The notes under the pieces were generated by a model, which ran no database searches, was not told the origin of the DNA, and was given only the letters and a program-made list of their open reading frames with translations. Position numbers and translations under genes: made by a program. From positions 291,549 to 355,548 of the forward strand of contig NZ_NXGX01000003.1 of assembly GCF_002844275.1 (NCBI RefSeq): a stretch of DNA of 64,000 nt, read 5' to 3'. This stretch comes from Thalassospira lohafexi (GTDB lineage Bacteria > Pseudomonadota > Alphaproteobacteria > Rhodospirillales > Thalassospiraceae). Positions 9,229 to 17,099 of the stretch are shown here, one piece after another (the first letter of the stretch is position 1; each line of letters begins with the position of its first letter).

Positions 9229-10134
9229 TCAGGCACCAAACTGTCGGTCTGGACCAAACAGACGAAAATCTTCGCAAATAATCGCCAGCGGTGAAAACCC
9301 AACCAGCTCACCAGACAGATCACTGTCAATTAACTGGACCGGTACTCCTTGATGGATACCGCGCAATGCGGCCTGATGTCCCTGGGCAACCTTGGCTTCG
9401 CACATCCGGGCCAGTTCCTTGCGCGATCCGGCGGCATCTGCAAGCGTCACCGGCGGATGCACCACAATTTCAACCGTCACCTTGCCAAGGGCCATAAACT
9501 GCCACAAGTGCGGTGCCAGATCCATATCCCCATACCAGGAATAGAAAGCCCGTAGATCACGACCAATCGGCGCACCGTCAAGACGGGTGGCCGCGATTGA
9601 AACCGGTTGGAACTTTACCTGTGATCCATCCGGAAGAGTGCGTTCAGCCGCCGCAAACAAAGTGGATTTAAACGGCAGAACCCGGTTGCCATCATTGCTG
9701 GTTCCTTCGGGAAACAGGATCAGCTTATCGCCATTATTTAACCGTTCACTCAGCTGGTCGTTCTGATCACGTGATCGTACGGCTCGGCGTTCAACAAAGG
9801 TTGAGCGCGACAGTTTGGCCAACAGGCCAAACACCGGCCAGCTGGCCACCTCGGTTTTGGCAATAAAGCTTGCCCGGGTCAGGGCCCCCAAAACCGGGAT
9901 ATCAAGGTATGATGCATGGTTGGCAACAATCACGCCCGGCCCATCCATCAAATCACCGCCCGATACCCGAACCTCGATATGAAGGATCCGCAGGCACAGC
10001 GCGTGATAAACGCGCGGTAATTGTTCTGCCAATCGCATATTACATGCGATGGCCACCATCTGGACTGGCAGCAACACCAGTGTCAAAAGCATATAGGCCG
10101 TCAGCCGGATAGCGGCACACACATAGCAGTTCAC
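9229..10134 (-). CDS. olsA: 1-acyl-glycerol-3-phosphate acyltransferase family, probable OlsA (lyso-ornithine lipid acyltransferase)
   Basis: A 301-residue PlsC-family membrane acyltransferase. An N-terminal hydrophobic segment is followed by the catalytic NHASYLD (an H-x4-D motif), then FVERRA and the acceptor-site FPEGTSNDGNRVL. It overlaps the upstream OlsB-like gene by 4 nt (GTGA; GTG start). That pairing is why I call it OlsA, which adds the second acyl chain to lyso-ornithine lipid, rather than a phosphatidate-making PlsC. The family is secure; the substrate is inference from the neighbour. Confidence 0.8.
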   Translation of the reverse strand: MNCYVCAAIRLTAYMLLTLVLLPVQMVAIACNMRLAEQLPRVYHALCLRILHIEVRVSGGDLMDGPGVIVANHASYLDIPVLGALTRASFIAKTEVASWPVFGLLAKLSRSTFVERRAVRSRDQNDQLSERLNNGDKLILFPEGTSNDGNRVLPFKSTLFAAAERTLPDGSQVKFQPVSIAATRLDGAPIGRDLRAFYSWYGDMDLAPHLWQFMALGKVTVEIVVHPPVTLADAAGSRKELARMCEAKVAQGHQAALRGIHQGVPVQLIDSDLSGELVGFSPLAIICEDFRLFGPDRQFGA

Positions 10135-10925
10135 GATACCCTCGCGGTGCGTTCGTAATGCTTGTAATAGCGATCGGTTACCTTTTCGGTTGGCAACACG
10201 ATGCAGATGTCAGTGGTGTTGAACTGATGATCAATCACCGCCCCGTCGCCGACAAAACCGCCAAGGCGAAGATACCCCTTAATCAGCGGCGGCAAGTCAC
10301 GCAGTGCCTGACGCTGATCAATGCCACCGATTTCGGCACGCATCATCGTCTCGTACCGTTCTTCGATGGCACGGGGGCGCATGTCTTCAGGGGCGAGGTG
10401 ATTGTGATGCAGATAGGTCAGCACATCGCTAAAGGCGTCCGGGTCGGTCCCGTGGAAGGATGCACAGCCAAACATCAATTTGATATCGTACTTAAACACA
10501 TAGGCGGCAATGCCCTGCCAAAGAAGCTGCAACGTTGGCATGGTGCGGTAATCGGCCTCAACGCAAGACCGGCCCAGCTCCATGATTTCGCCGGTTTCCT
10601 TAACCGCATTGAGCATGCTTTCGATGTGGTATTCATCCGCACTGTAAAAACCGCCATGTTCGTTGGCAACCGACTGGCGCAACAAACGATACGTTCCAAC
10701 AACCGCGTCAGTACCCGTACCACGACCATGATCAAGAACCAGCAGGTGATCGCACAACGGATCGTAATGATCAAAATCACGCTGTTGTGCTGCCATTTCA
10801 TCGCTTGGCTGCGCACCGCGCTCTTCATAGAAAACCTTGTAACGAAGTTTCTGGCTGGCAAGAATTTCGTCTACATTCTCGGCGAGGCGTACCTCAAGCC
10901 GCTGAGGCTGTCTTTCGTCGCGCAT
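10131..10925 (-). CDS. olsB: Probable L-ornithine N(alpha)-acyltransferase OlsB (GNAT fold)
   Basis: OlsB transfers a 3-hydroxyacyl chain from ACP to ornithine, the first step of ornithine-lipid synthesis. The 264-residue protein shows family features: LRYKVFYEERGAQ near residue 32, VGTYRLLRQ, the conserved ELGRSCVEADYR in the middle, FGCASFHGTDP and a C-terminal IKGYLRLGGFVGDGAVID. The ATG at 10925 has AAAGGG upstream; the open frame runs further but without similarity. It is coupled to olsA by a GTGA overlap. Ornithine lipids are phosphorus-free, which fits a marine, phosphate-limited setting, but I saw no PHO box in front of this gene. Confidence 0.85.
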   Translation of the reverse strand: MRDERQPQRLEVRLAENVDEILASQKLRYKVFYEERGAQPSDEMAAQQRDFDHYDPLCDHLLVLDHGRGTGTDAVVGTYRLLRQSVANEHGGFYSADEYHIESMLNAVKETGEIMELGRSCVEADYRTMPTLQLLWQGIAAYVFKYDIKLMFGCASFHGTDPDAFSDVLTYLHHNHLAPEDMRPRAIEERYETMMRAEIGGIDQRQALRDLPPLIKGYLRLGGFVGDGAVIDHQFNTTDICIVLPTEKVTDRYYKHYERTARVS

Positions 10926-11020
10926 TGCAACACCCTTTCGTTCATCTGCGCGGATTTTGCGCAAGATTTGCGTGAAGGGCGAGTGAAGGGTTTGTGAATA
11001 AAGCGTAACAAAAATATGAA

Positions 11021-11049
11021 GGCCATCTGCTCGAATTGAACAGATGGCC
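11021..11049 (-). terminator. Rho-independent terminator after fur
   Basis: A perfect 9-bp stem (GGCCATCTG at 11021-11029, its complement at 11041-11049) with an 11-nt loop, followed on the minus strand by a T-rich stretch (TTCATATTTTT). It begins about 40 nt past the stop codon of the Fur-family gene. Confidence 0.7.
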
Positions 11050-11087
11050 AAAATTTTGTCTTTGTTAAGCGCAGTTGAACTTAACTT

Positions 11088-11510
11088 TTATTTATCGTCT
11101 TTCGAAGGAACACCATAAAGTTCAAGACGATGACCGACCAGTCGGTAGCCAAGCTCGTTGGCAATCTCTTCCTGAAGCTTTTCAATTTTGTCGTTCGAAA
11201 ACTCGATAACATCACCCGACCGCATGTCGATCAGATGATCGTGATGCTCTTCGGTCAGTTCTTCATACCGCGCACGACCATCACCGAAATCATGTTTTTC
11301 GAGGATATTCGCCTCTTCAAAAAGACGAACGGTACGGTAAACAGTGGCAATCGAAATCTTCGGATCAATCTCGGTCGCACGGCGATAGACCAGCTCCACA
11401 TCGGGGTGGTCTTCGGACTCTGACAGCACACGGGCGATAACCCGGCGTTGGCCTGTCATTTTAAGGCCCGAGTCGATGCATTTTTGCTCGATGGTTGATT
11501 CTGCAAGCAT
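11088..11510 (-). CDS. fur: Fur-family metal-responsive transcriptional regulator
   Basis: A 140-residue Fur-type repressor. The winged-helix DNA-binding domain includes MTGQRRVIARVL and ISIATVYRTVRLFEEANIL. The metal-binding and dimerisation domain carries EEHHDHLIDMRSGDVIEF. No CxxC pairs are visible, so the structural zinc site of E. coli Fur is missing, as in many alphaproteobacterial Fur/Mur proteins. The N-terminal His-rich haem motif of Irr is also absent. Whether it senses iron or manganese cannot be decided from sequence. ATG 11510 fits family length. It lies between rimI and olsB and is divergent from the TusA-like gene. Confidence 0.9.
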   Translation of the reverse strand: MLAESTIEQKCIDSGLKMTGQRRVIARVLSESEDHPDVELVYRRATEIDPKISIATVYRTVRLFEEANILEKHDFGDGRARYEELTEEHHDHLIDMRSGDVIEFSNDKIEKLQEEIANELGYRLVGHRLELYGVPSKDDK

Positions 11511-11743
11511 TGTCTTGTTCTCGTTTCCGGTTCCGCCTGTCCCCAAGCCGGGATGTCCCAGCCTTTGCTCTCTTGTGGCTCAATATCGAAAAATCTGCCA
11601 CATATCGCAAGGTCGAATTCGCGTTTATTTCCAGATCACAGGCCAGATCATAGGGTATGACATAAAATCTGCGTCTTCCTGTGGCCCCTTGCCACCTGCG
11701 CTGCGAGACGCTACTTCATCATCGCACCTGCCAGGAGACAATC

Positions 11744-11989
11744 ATGGACAATCCCGCCCCCGATCAGAAAATCGACATCACCAAGGATGTCTGTCCGATG
11801 ACCTTTGTGCGCACCCGCCTCAAACTTGAAACCATGGCCACTGGCCAGGTTCTGGAGGTAACTCTTCGCACCGGCGAACCGTTGAAAAACGTTCCACGTT
11901 CGGTGAAAGAAATGGGTGACGACGTCATCGATCTGGTCGAAATCGCGGATATGCCCGGGACATATCGACTGACAATCCGCAAAGGATAA
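11744..11989 (+). CDS. TusA/SirA-family sulfur carrier-like protein
   Basis: An 81-residue protein with a TusA-like beta-alpha-beta layout: DITKDVCPMTFVRTRLKLE, then GQVLEVTLRTGEPLKNVPRS and a C-terminal GTYRLTIRKG. The candidate active-site Cys is present at about residue 17, but the classical CPxP motif reads CPMT, so the second proline is missing. TusA relatives relay persulfide sulfur to tRNA thiolation, molybdenum-cofactor or dissimilatory sulfur pathways; which one applies here is unknown. The start has AGGAGA 6 nt upstream. A DsrE-like protein and a MoeB homologue occur at 23.4-24.6 kb. Confidence 0.8.
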   Translation: MDNPAPDQKIDITKDVCPMTFVRTRLKLETMATGQVLEVTLRTGEPLKNVPRSVKEMGDDVIDLVEIADMPGTYRLTIRKG

Positions 11990-12137
11990 TCAACTTTCAA
12001 GCCCGAATGAGGGCTTACCGTACAACAGGTTGAACATCAAGACCACACTAATCATGTGGGTATACAATATTAAAATGCGATCAACTTGCATGTCATGTTT
12101 TCCCCACCCGGCATGGACGCAAAAACCAGCAAATCAA

Positions 12138-12704
12138 TCAGTCACGTACCAGATGATGTTCAAGCACCAAGGCATCGACCTTCTGCCCATCGCGCCTGTC
12201 ATAGTATCTTTTACGACGGCCAATTTCGGCAAAGCCAAACCCGCGATACAGCCTTAACGCCGGCTCATTATCAATTGCGACTTCAAGTAGCATGCGCGTC
12301 ACATCATCTGCGCGAAGGCGTTTTTCAACCCCGCTCAGCAGCTTTTTACCGACACCCAACCCACGTGCCGACGGCGTGACAACGATTGTATTGATTTCCG
12401 CTTCGTCCAGAACCGCCTGCACCAACACAAATCCCAACGGGATATCAGCCCCATTGCGGGCATTGTCACCGGGCTGAAATGCCAACAATCCAAACGCACC
12501 GGGCACATCGAGTAACCGCGTGATCGCATCCGCGTCCCAGCAATCATCAAACCCCTGTTCGTGCAAAGCCGCCGCAACCGACGCAAAAGCCCCGGTCAAA
12601 GCCACCAACTCGATGGCTTTTGGTTTTTTTGACGGGGAGGAATTATTGGCATGATCCGATCCCGCACGACCCGGTGCTGGACCGTTTGGTGATGTGCGGG
12701 TCAT
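12138..12704 (-). CDS. rimI: Ribosomal-protein-alanine N-acetyltransferase RimI
   Basis: A GNAT acetyltransferase that in E. coli acetylates the N terminus of ribosomal protein S18. The acetyl-CoA-binding motif is visible as PSARGLGVGKKLL (about residue 110), followed by LEVAIDNEPALRLYRGFGF, typical of RimI. The 188-residue protein carries an N-terminal extension of about 30 polar residues. It overlaps the upstream tsaB gene by 4 nt (ATGA), the usual tsaB-rimI arrangement. Confidence 0.9.
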   Translation of the reverse strand: MTRTSPNGPAPGRAGSDHANNSSPSKKPKAIELVALTGAFASVAAALHEQGFDDCWDADAITRLLDVPGAFGLLAFQPGDNARNGADIPLGFVLVQAVLDEAEINTIVVTPSARGLGVGKKLLSGVEKRLRADDVTRMLLEVAIDNEPALRLYRGFGFAEIGRRKRYYDRRDGQKVDALVLEHHLVRD

Positions 12705-13501
12705 TTCTTTTTCTGCGGTCCCTGATCTTCGATCCGGCGTGCATCGGGTGCGCGCAAATACATCGGAACCGGGGCAAGGTTTTCACCACTTTCCCAACGC
12801 GACGCGGCAATCAGTGCAACATTACCTGCGCGCGGTAAACTATGGGCCGTGCAATCATAAAACGCATCTGGCGCATGGGCAGCAGCAGTTAACAAACGCG
12901 GTGTTGCATCCCCGGCCAAAATCGTATCGCCGGGTGGTGCCATCATCAGAGCCTGACGCGGGGCAACACATTCAGGCGTGCTCAGCGGTCTTTTTTTGCC
13001 ATCAAAGGCCTGCGCAAAAATCTCGTTTCGCTTGCTATCAAGGGCGACCAGAATATTGCGCCCCTGCTGATCACGTTCAGACACGCCGTATGCCACGGCT
13101 TCGAGCGAACTCACCCCGACCACCGGGATTTTGCGTGCAAGACCAAGGGCACGTGCGGTCGCCAGACCAATGCGCATTCCGGTAAAGGCGCCCGGACCAA
13201 CCGTAACCGCGATGCCATCAACCGCATCAAAGCCGATGCCCGCTTTTTCAAGGCTTTCAGCGATGAAGCTCATCAGGTGCTCGGCCTGTCCGCGCTCCAT
13301 ATTGGCAAAAAGTTCGCCTTTGACCTCACCATTGATCAAAACAGCCGTCGTCAGCGACGTTGAGGCAGTATCAATTGCCAAAAGCGTCGGGCCGGATTTC
13401 TCCGCTAATTGTGATGCGGTTTGCGATGCAGCGTGATCTGCGCTATCTGAAGAACGCGACTGACCCGTCAGCATCTTTTTTATGTAATCGGTGAACGACA
13501 A
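12701..13501 (-). CDS. tsaB: tRNA t6A37 biosynthesis protein TsaB
   Basis: TsaB is the non-catalytic partner of TsaD in making N6-threonylcarbamoyladenosine at tRNA position 37. The ASKHA-fold start (LLAIDTASTSLTTAVL, about residue 41) and GPGAFTGMRIGLATARALG (about residue 108) are diagnostic. The N-terminal extension of about 40 residues is longer than usual. The assumed start is TTG 13501, which has GGAGG 10 nt upstream. ATG 13471 is an alternative that would shorten the protein by 10 residues but lacks a visible ribosome-binding site. The gene is coupled to rimI and divergent from the dipeptidase gene. Confidence 0.9.
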   Translation of the reverse strand: MSFTDYIKKMLTGQSRSSDSADHAASQTASQLAEKSGPTLLAIDTASTSLTTAVLINGEVKGELFANMERGQAEHLMSFIAESLEKAGIGFDAVDGIAVTVGPGAFTGMRIGLATARALGLARKIPVVGVSSLEAVAYGVSERDQQGRNILVALDSKRNEIFAQAFDGKKRPLSTPECVAPRQALMMAPPGDTILAGDATPRLLTAAAHAPDAFYDCTAHSLPRAGNVALIAASRWESGENLAPVPMYLRAPDARRIEDQGPQKKK

Positions 13502-13520
13502 GAACAGGGGGCCTCCGGCG

Positions 13521-14081
13521 ATGGCGCTGGTCGAAATTACGCCACAAGAATATGATGTCGAAATTGATATCGTCTATGCCACGGATCGTAACTTCACCGG
13601 GGTTCCGATATATACACGACCTGCCTGCTATCTTCATGCGGATGCGGCAAAATGCCTGAAAAAGGCATCCGCCATGGCACGTCGTCAGGGGTTGAAGCTT
13701 CGCATTCTTGATGCGTTCCGCCCTCAGGAAGCACAACGCGCCCTGTGGAACCATTCGCCCAACCCCGATTTCGTCGCCAACCCGGATTTCGGATCGCCAC
13801 ATGGTCGTGGTGTTGCCATTGATCTAACCCTGATTGATCAAAACGGCAAGGAACTGGATATGGGGGCAGGGTTTGATGAAATGCATGACCGGTCCTATCA
13901 CGGCTCGGATTTGATTTCCAAAACCGCCGAAGCCAACCGTTTTATCCTGCTGGGCATCATGGTCAGTGCCGGGTTCGAGTTTTATGACCACGAATGGTGG
14001 CACTATCAATTGCCCAACGCCGCATCGAAGTACCCGGTGATGTCAGATAGCGCCCTTGGTAACCCCATGATGGCCCGCTAG
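13521..14081 (+). CDS. D-alanyl-D-alanine dipeptidase (VanX/DdpX family)
   Basis: A 186-residue zinc dipeptidase of the M15D family that hydrolyses D-Ala-D-Ala. All expected active-site elements are visible: ILDAFRPQEAQRALW (catalytic Arg), SPHGRGVAIDLTL (the zinc-binding SxHxxGxAxD) and EWWHYQL (the Glu base and a His ligand). No signal peptide is visible, so a cytoplasmic role in D-Ala-D-Ala recycling seems likelier than glycopeptide resistance. ATG 13521 has AGGGGG upstream. The gene starts within 20-50 bp of divergent tsaB. Confidence 0.88.
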   Translation: MALVEITPQEYDVEIDIVYATDRNFTGVPIYTRPACYLHADAAKCLKKASAMARRQGLKLRILDAFRPQEAQRALWNHSPNPDFVANPDFGSPHGRGVAIDLTLIDQNGKELDMGAGFDEMHDRSYHGSDLISKTAEANRFILLGIMVSAGFEFYDHEWWHYQLPNAASKYPVMSDSALGNPMMAR

Positions 14082-14113
14082 GCCAATACAGGCGCGAAGT
14101 GCTTTCCGAGCGG

Positions 14114-15193
14114 TCAGGCCTGCAACAACGCCTGACCACTTTGTGGATCAAACAGCGACATCCGGGCCCCATCGATAAGAATTCTGGTATCCGAACCTGA
14201 TCTGAAAACCTGTTCAGGACCGCATCTTGCCGTGATTTCCGATCCTGCAACGGCAAGTCGAACATACTGATCCGGCCCGGTCGGTTCGGCCAGCAACACC
14301 CGCGATGCGATCCCGGCATCATCAAACAAAAGATGTTCGGGCCGGGCCCCCAGCGTTATTGGTTGCCCTATAAGGTTGCGTGCCTCGGTCGGGACGTCGA
14401 CCAGCGGCAATTGGCCTGCTCCGCTGTCAAAGACGATATCCGAACCATCCTGTAACATTTTGCCAGAGATAAAATTCATCGTCGGAGCACCAACAAAGCT
14501 GGCGACAAAATGGTTGGCTGGTCGACGATAGACGTTTTCAGGCGTGTCCGCCTGCTGAATTCTGCCCTTTTCAAGCACCACAACCTTGGTCGCGAGGGTC
14601 ATCGCTTCGATCTGGTCGTGGGTGACATAGACAATCGTTCGTCCCAGTCGTTCATGCAGACGTTTCAATTCAACGCGCATATCCGCACGCAGCTTGGCAT
14701 CAAGGTTTGAAAGCGGCTCATCAAACAGAAACACCGACGGTTCGCGAACCAGTGCGCGCCCGATCGCCACGCGCTGTTGCTGCCCGCCCGAAAGCTGAGA
14801 TGGTTTGCGATCCAGAAGCGGCGTGATTTGAAGAAGTTCACCAACATCGGCAACCCGCTTTTCAATTTCATCCTTGCGCATGCCGCCCATTTTAAGGCCA
14901 AAGCCGATATTCTTGCGCACCGACATGGTCGGATAAAGGGCATAGGACTGAAACACCATCGCGATATCGCGCTCGTCCGGCTCCAGTTCGGTTACATTGC
15001 GCCCGCCAATATGAATTTCTCCACCCGTGGTCGGTTCCAACCCGGCAATCATGTTCAGCAATGTCGATTTGCCACACCCTGAAGGGCCCAACAGCACCAC
15101 AAAATCACCGTCCGTGATTTCAAGGTTGATGTTTTCCATCACTGTCAGTCCGGCATACGCCTTGGTTACGTTGCGAAGTTCAACACCATTCAT
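14114..15193 (-). CDS. Sugar ABC transporter ATP-binding protein (MalK/UgpC type)
   Basis: A 359-residue ATPase of a CUT1-type importer. Walker A is LLGPSGCGKSTLLNMIAG, the ABC signature is QLSGGQQQRVAIGRALVREP, and Walker B is VFLFDEPLSNLDAKLR with the following YVTHDQIEAMTLA. A C-terminal TOBE/OB-fold regulatory region (from about residue 240) contains GARPEHLL, typical of MalK-like subunits that can be shared or regulated. It is the last gene of the minus-strand transporter operon, 5 nt after the second permease gene. The nearby beta-glucosidase suggests a beta-glucoside or cellobiose substrate; this is inference. Confidence 0.92.
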   Translation of the reverse strand: MNGVELRNVTKAYAGLTVMENINLEITDGDFVVLLGPSGCGKSTLLNMIAGLEPTTGGEIHIGGRNVTELEPDERDIAMVFQSYALYPTMSVRKNIGFGLKMGGMRKDEIEKRVADVGELLQITPLLDRKPSQLSGGQQQRVAIGRALVREPSVFLFDEPLSNLDAKLRADMRVELKRLHERLGRTIVYVTHDQIEAMTLATKVVVLEKGRIQQADTPENVYRRPANHFVASFVGAPTMNFISGKMLQDGSDIVFDSGAGQLPLVDVPTEARNLIGQPITLGARPEHLLFDDAGIASRVLLAEPTGPDQYVRLAVAGSEITARCGPEQVFRSGSDTRILIDGARMSLFDPQSGQALLQA

Positions 15194-15198
15194 TCTGG

Positions 15199-16053
15199 TT
15201 ACCCTTTCACCGCACCTGCGGCAATTCCGCGCACAAACAGCCGCCCCGACAATAGATAAACCGCAAGCGTTGGCAGGGCTGTCAGCATGGTTGCAGCCAT
15301 ATCGACATTATATTCCTTCTCGCCGAACTGCGATCCGACAAGGTTGTTAAGTGCGACGGTCATCGGTTGACCCGATCGCCCGCCAAAGGTCAGACCCAAC
15401 AGAAAATCATTCCAGATATAGGTGAACTGCAAAATCATCGCGACACCCAGAATAGGCAACGAAAGCGGTAACATCACGTGCCAGAACAATCGCCAGAATC
15501 CCGCCCCGTCGATCCGTGCTGCTTTCAACAAATCCTCTGGAACGGTTTTAAAGAAGTTGCGAAACATCATGGTGGTAAAGGCAACGCCCCAGATGACATG
15601 CACCAAGATCAACCCGGGTATGGACCCAAATATGCCAAGCTCGCGGATCATGATGATCAAGGGATAAAGGGTCACCTGCGGGGGAATGAACATACCAACC
15701 AGAAGGGCCGCAAACATCACATTGGCCCATTTCATTTTCCACGCCGCCAGCGCATAACCCGTAATGGCCCCGAGCCCGACCGACAGGATCAGCGCCGGAA
15801 TCACGATCTTGACCGAGGTAAGAAATGACGATGAAAGCCCGCCGCATTGATCACCAAGCGCCTGACTGCAATCGCCAAACCAGGCCTTGCCCCAAGCCGC
15901 AAATCCGGGATCGGCGGGCAGGGCAAAGATGCTGCCATTACGGATCTCATCCATCGATTTTAACGACGTTGAAATCATGATGAAAACCGGCGCCATGATC
16001 ATGATGGCGGCAAGAATGAGCAGCCCATAAAGGGCAAGTCGATTATAACGCAT
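15199..16053 (-). CDS. Sugar ABC transporter permease (MalG type)
   Basis: A 284-residue inner-membrane permease with about six hydrophobic segments. The MalG-type EAA loop reads LKAARIDGAGFWRLFWHVMLP in the second half. A large periplasmic segment follows the first helix and includes two Cys residues (DCSQALGDQCGG) that could pair. The ATG at 16053 follows the upstream permease stop after 2 nt; the frame stays open further upstream but overlaps that permease. It forms a heterodimer with the neighbouring MalF-type permease. Confidence 0.9.
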   Translation of the reverse strand: MRYNRLALYGLLILAAIMIMAPVFIMISTSLKSMDEIRNGSIFALPADPGFAAWGKAWFGDCSQALGDQCGGLSSSFLTSVKIVIPALILSVGLGAITGYALAAWKMKWANVMFAALLVGMFIPPQVTLYPLIIMIRELGIFGSIPGLILVHVIWGVAFTTMMFRNFFKTVPEDLLKAARIDGAGFWRLFWHVMLPLSLPILGVAMILQFTYIWNDFLLGLTFGGRSGQPMTVALNNLVGSQFGEKEYNVDMAATMLTALPTLAVYLLSGRLFVRGIAAGAVKG

Positions 16054-16055
16054 GC

Positions 16056-17012
16056 TCAATGCCCCCGCCCGCCGCGCTCTTTTTTGAGCTCGAAGTAAAT
16101 ATAGGGCGAAATAACCGCGATCACGGTACACAACAGGACAAACGCACCCGCCGCGCCAAGACCAAGTTCCTGCCGGTTAAGAATATGATCAACCACGAAC
16201 CGCGCCGGCAAATCAGATGAAAATCCCGGCCCGCCACCGGTCAGTGCAACAACAAGGTCAAACGCCTTCATGACAATCGCACTCATCAGGATAAATACCG
16301 TGAAGAAGACGGTGCGCAGCATCGGGGTAATGATGTGCAGATAGACCCGCCATACCGGAATGCCATCAACACGCGATGCCTTCCAGATGTTCGGATCGAT
16401 ATTTCGAAGCCCGGCAAGAAACAGTGCCATGCACAATCCAACCTGTTGCCAGATACCAGCAATTGCCAGCGTATAGATCGCGCGGTCCGGCCGGACGATC
16501 CAGTTGAACTCGAAACTGTCCCAACCCAGCGCACGTACGGCTTCCTGCAAACCCAGTCCCGGGTTCATCACCCATTGCCAGATCACGCCCGTCACGATGA
16601 ATGACATCGAAAGAGGCAACATGAAAATGGTGCGGTACATGCCTTCGGCCTTGACCCGGCGATCAATCAAGATCGCCAGCAAATAGCCAAACACCATGCA
16701 GCCACCAATGAACAGAAACCCGTGGATCGCCAGATTCTGCATCGACGTCCACCAGCGTTCATTGGCAAACAACCGAACATACTGGTCAAACCCGGTAAAT
16801 TTATAGACCGGCAACAAACGTGACCGCGTCAGCGAAATCACAAAAGTCCAGATAATGAATCCGTAAAAACAGACAATCGTAATGGTCATGGCAGGGATAA
16901 GCGCCATTCTGGCGGTCCATTGCGGACGCCAGCGCCGCCTGCCTGTCTTCTGGATCGCATCGTTCTCAACTGAACGCTGCAACACACCTTGTGCCGGATC
17001 GGCCATAAACAT
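16056..17012 (-). CDS. Sugar ABC transporter permease (MalF/UgpA type)
   Basis: A 318-residue inner-membrane permease with about six predicted helices, the first near residues 30-55. The EAA loop is seen as WKASRVDGIPVWRVYLHIITP. It pairs with the next gene to form the translocation channel. I placed the start at ATG 17012; ATG 17006 (MADPAQG) is equally possible and the open frame extends upstream. The gene is separated from the substrate-binding protein gene by a stem-loop (17031-17068), as is common where the binding protein is made in excess. Confidence 0.9.
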   Translation of the reverse strand: MFMADPAQGVLQRSVENDAIQKTGRRRWRPQWTARMALIPAMTITIVCFYGFIIWTFVISLTRSRLLPVYKFTGFDQYVRLFANERWWTSMQNLAIHGFLFIGGCMVFGYLLAILIDRRVKAEGMYRTIFMLPLSMSFIVTGVIWQWVMNPGLGLQEAVRALGWDSFEFNWIVRPDRAIYTLAIAGIWQQVGLCMALFLAGLRNIDPNIWKASRVDGIPVWRVYLHIITPMLRTVFFTVFILMSAIVMKAFDLVVALTGGGPGFSSDLPARFVVDHILNRQELGLGAAGAFVLLCTVIAVISPYIYFELKKERGGRGH

Positions 17013-17030
17013 TCTCGCTTCTTTGTAAAG

Positions 17031-17068
17031 GTGCCGCTGCACCCGCCTTAGCGGTCACGCAGCAGCAC
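17031..17068 (-). terminator. Intercistronic stem-loop between binding-protein and permease genes
   Basis: Ten-base arms (17031-17040 and 17059-17068) pair at nine positions with an 18-nt loop. No T-run follows, so it is more likely an RNA-stabilising or partly terminating element that lowers permease expression relative to the binding protein, as in many sugar ABC operons. The role is inference. Confidence 0.5.
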
Positions 17069-17099
17069 ATCCCTGCAAAGTATTGCGCAGTCCCAAACC

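Noticed and set aside
8047..9294. A 415-codon plus-strand frame opposite miaB
   Set aside because: Antisense to miaB and running into the intergenic region; no family similarity.
12000..12137. Small hairpin AAGCCC...GGGCTT after the TusA-like gene
   Set aside because: Only 6 bp and no T-run; too weak to be called a terminator.
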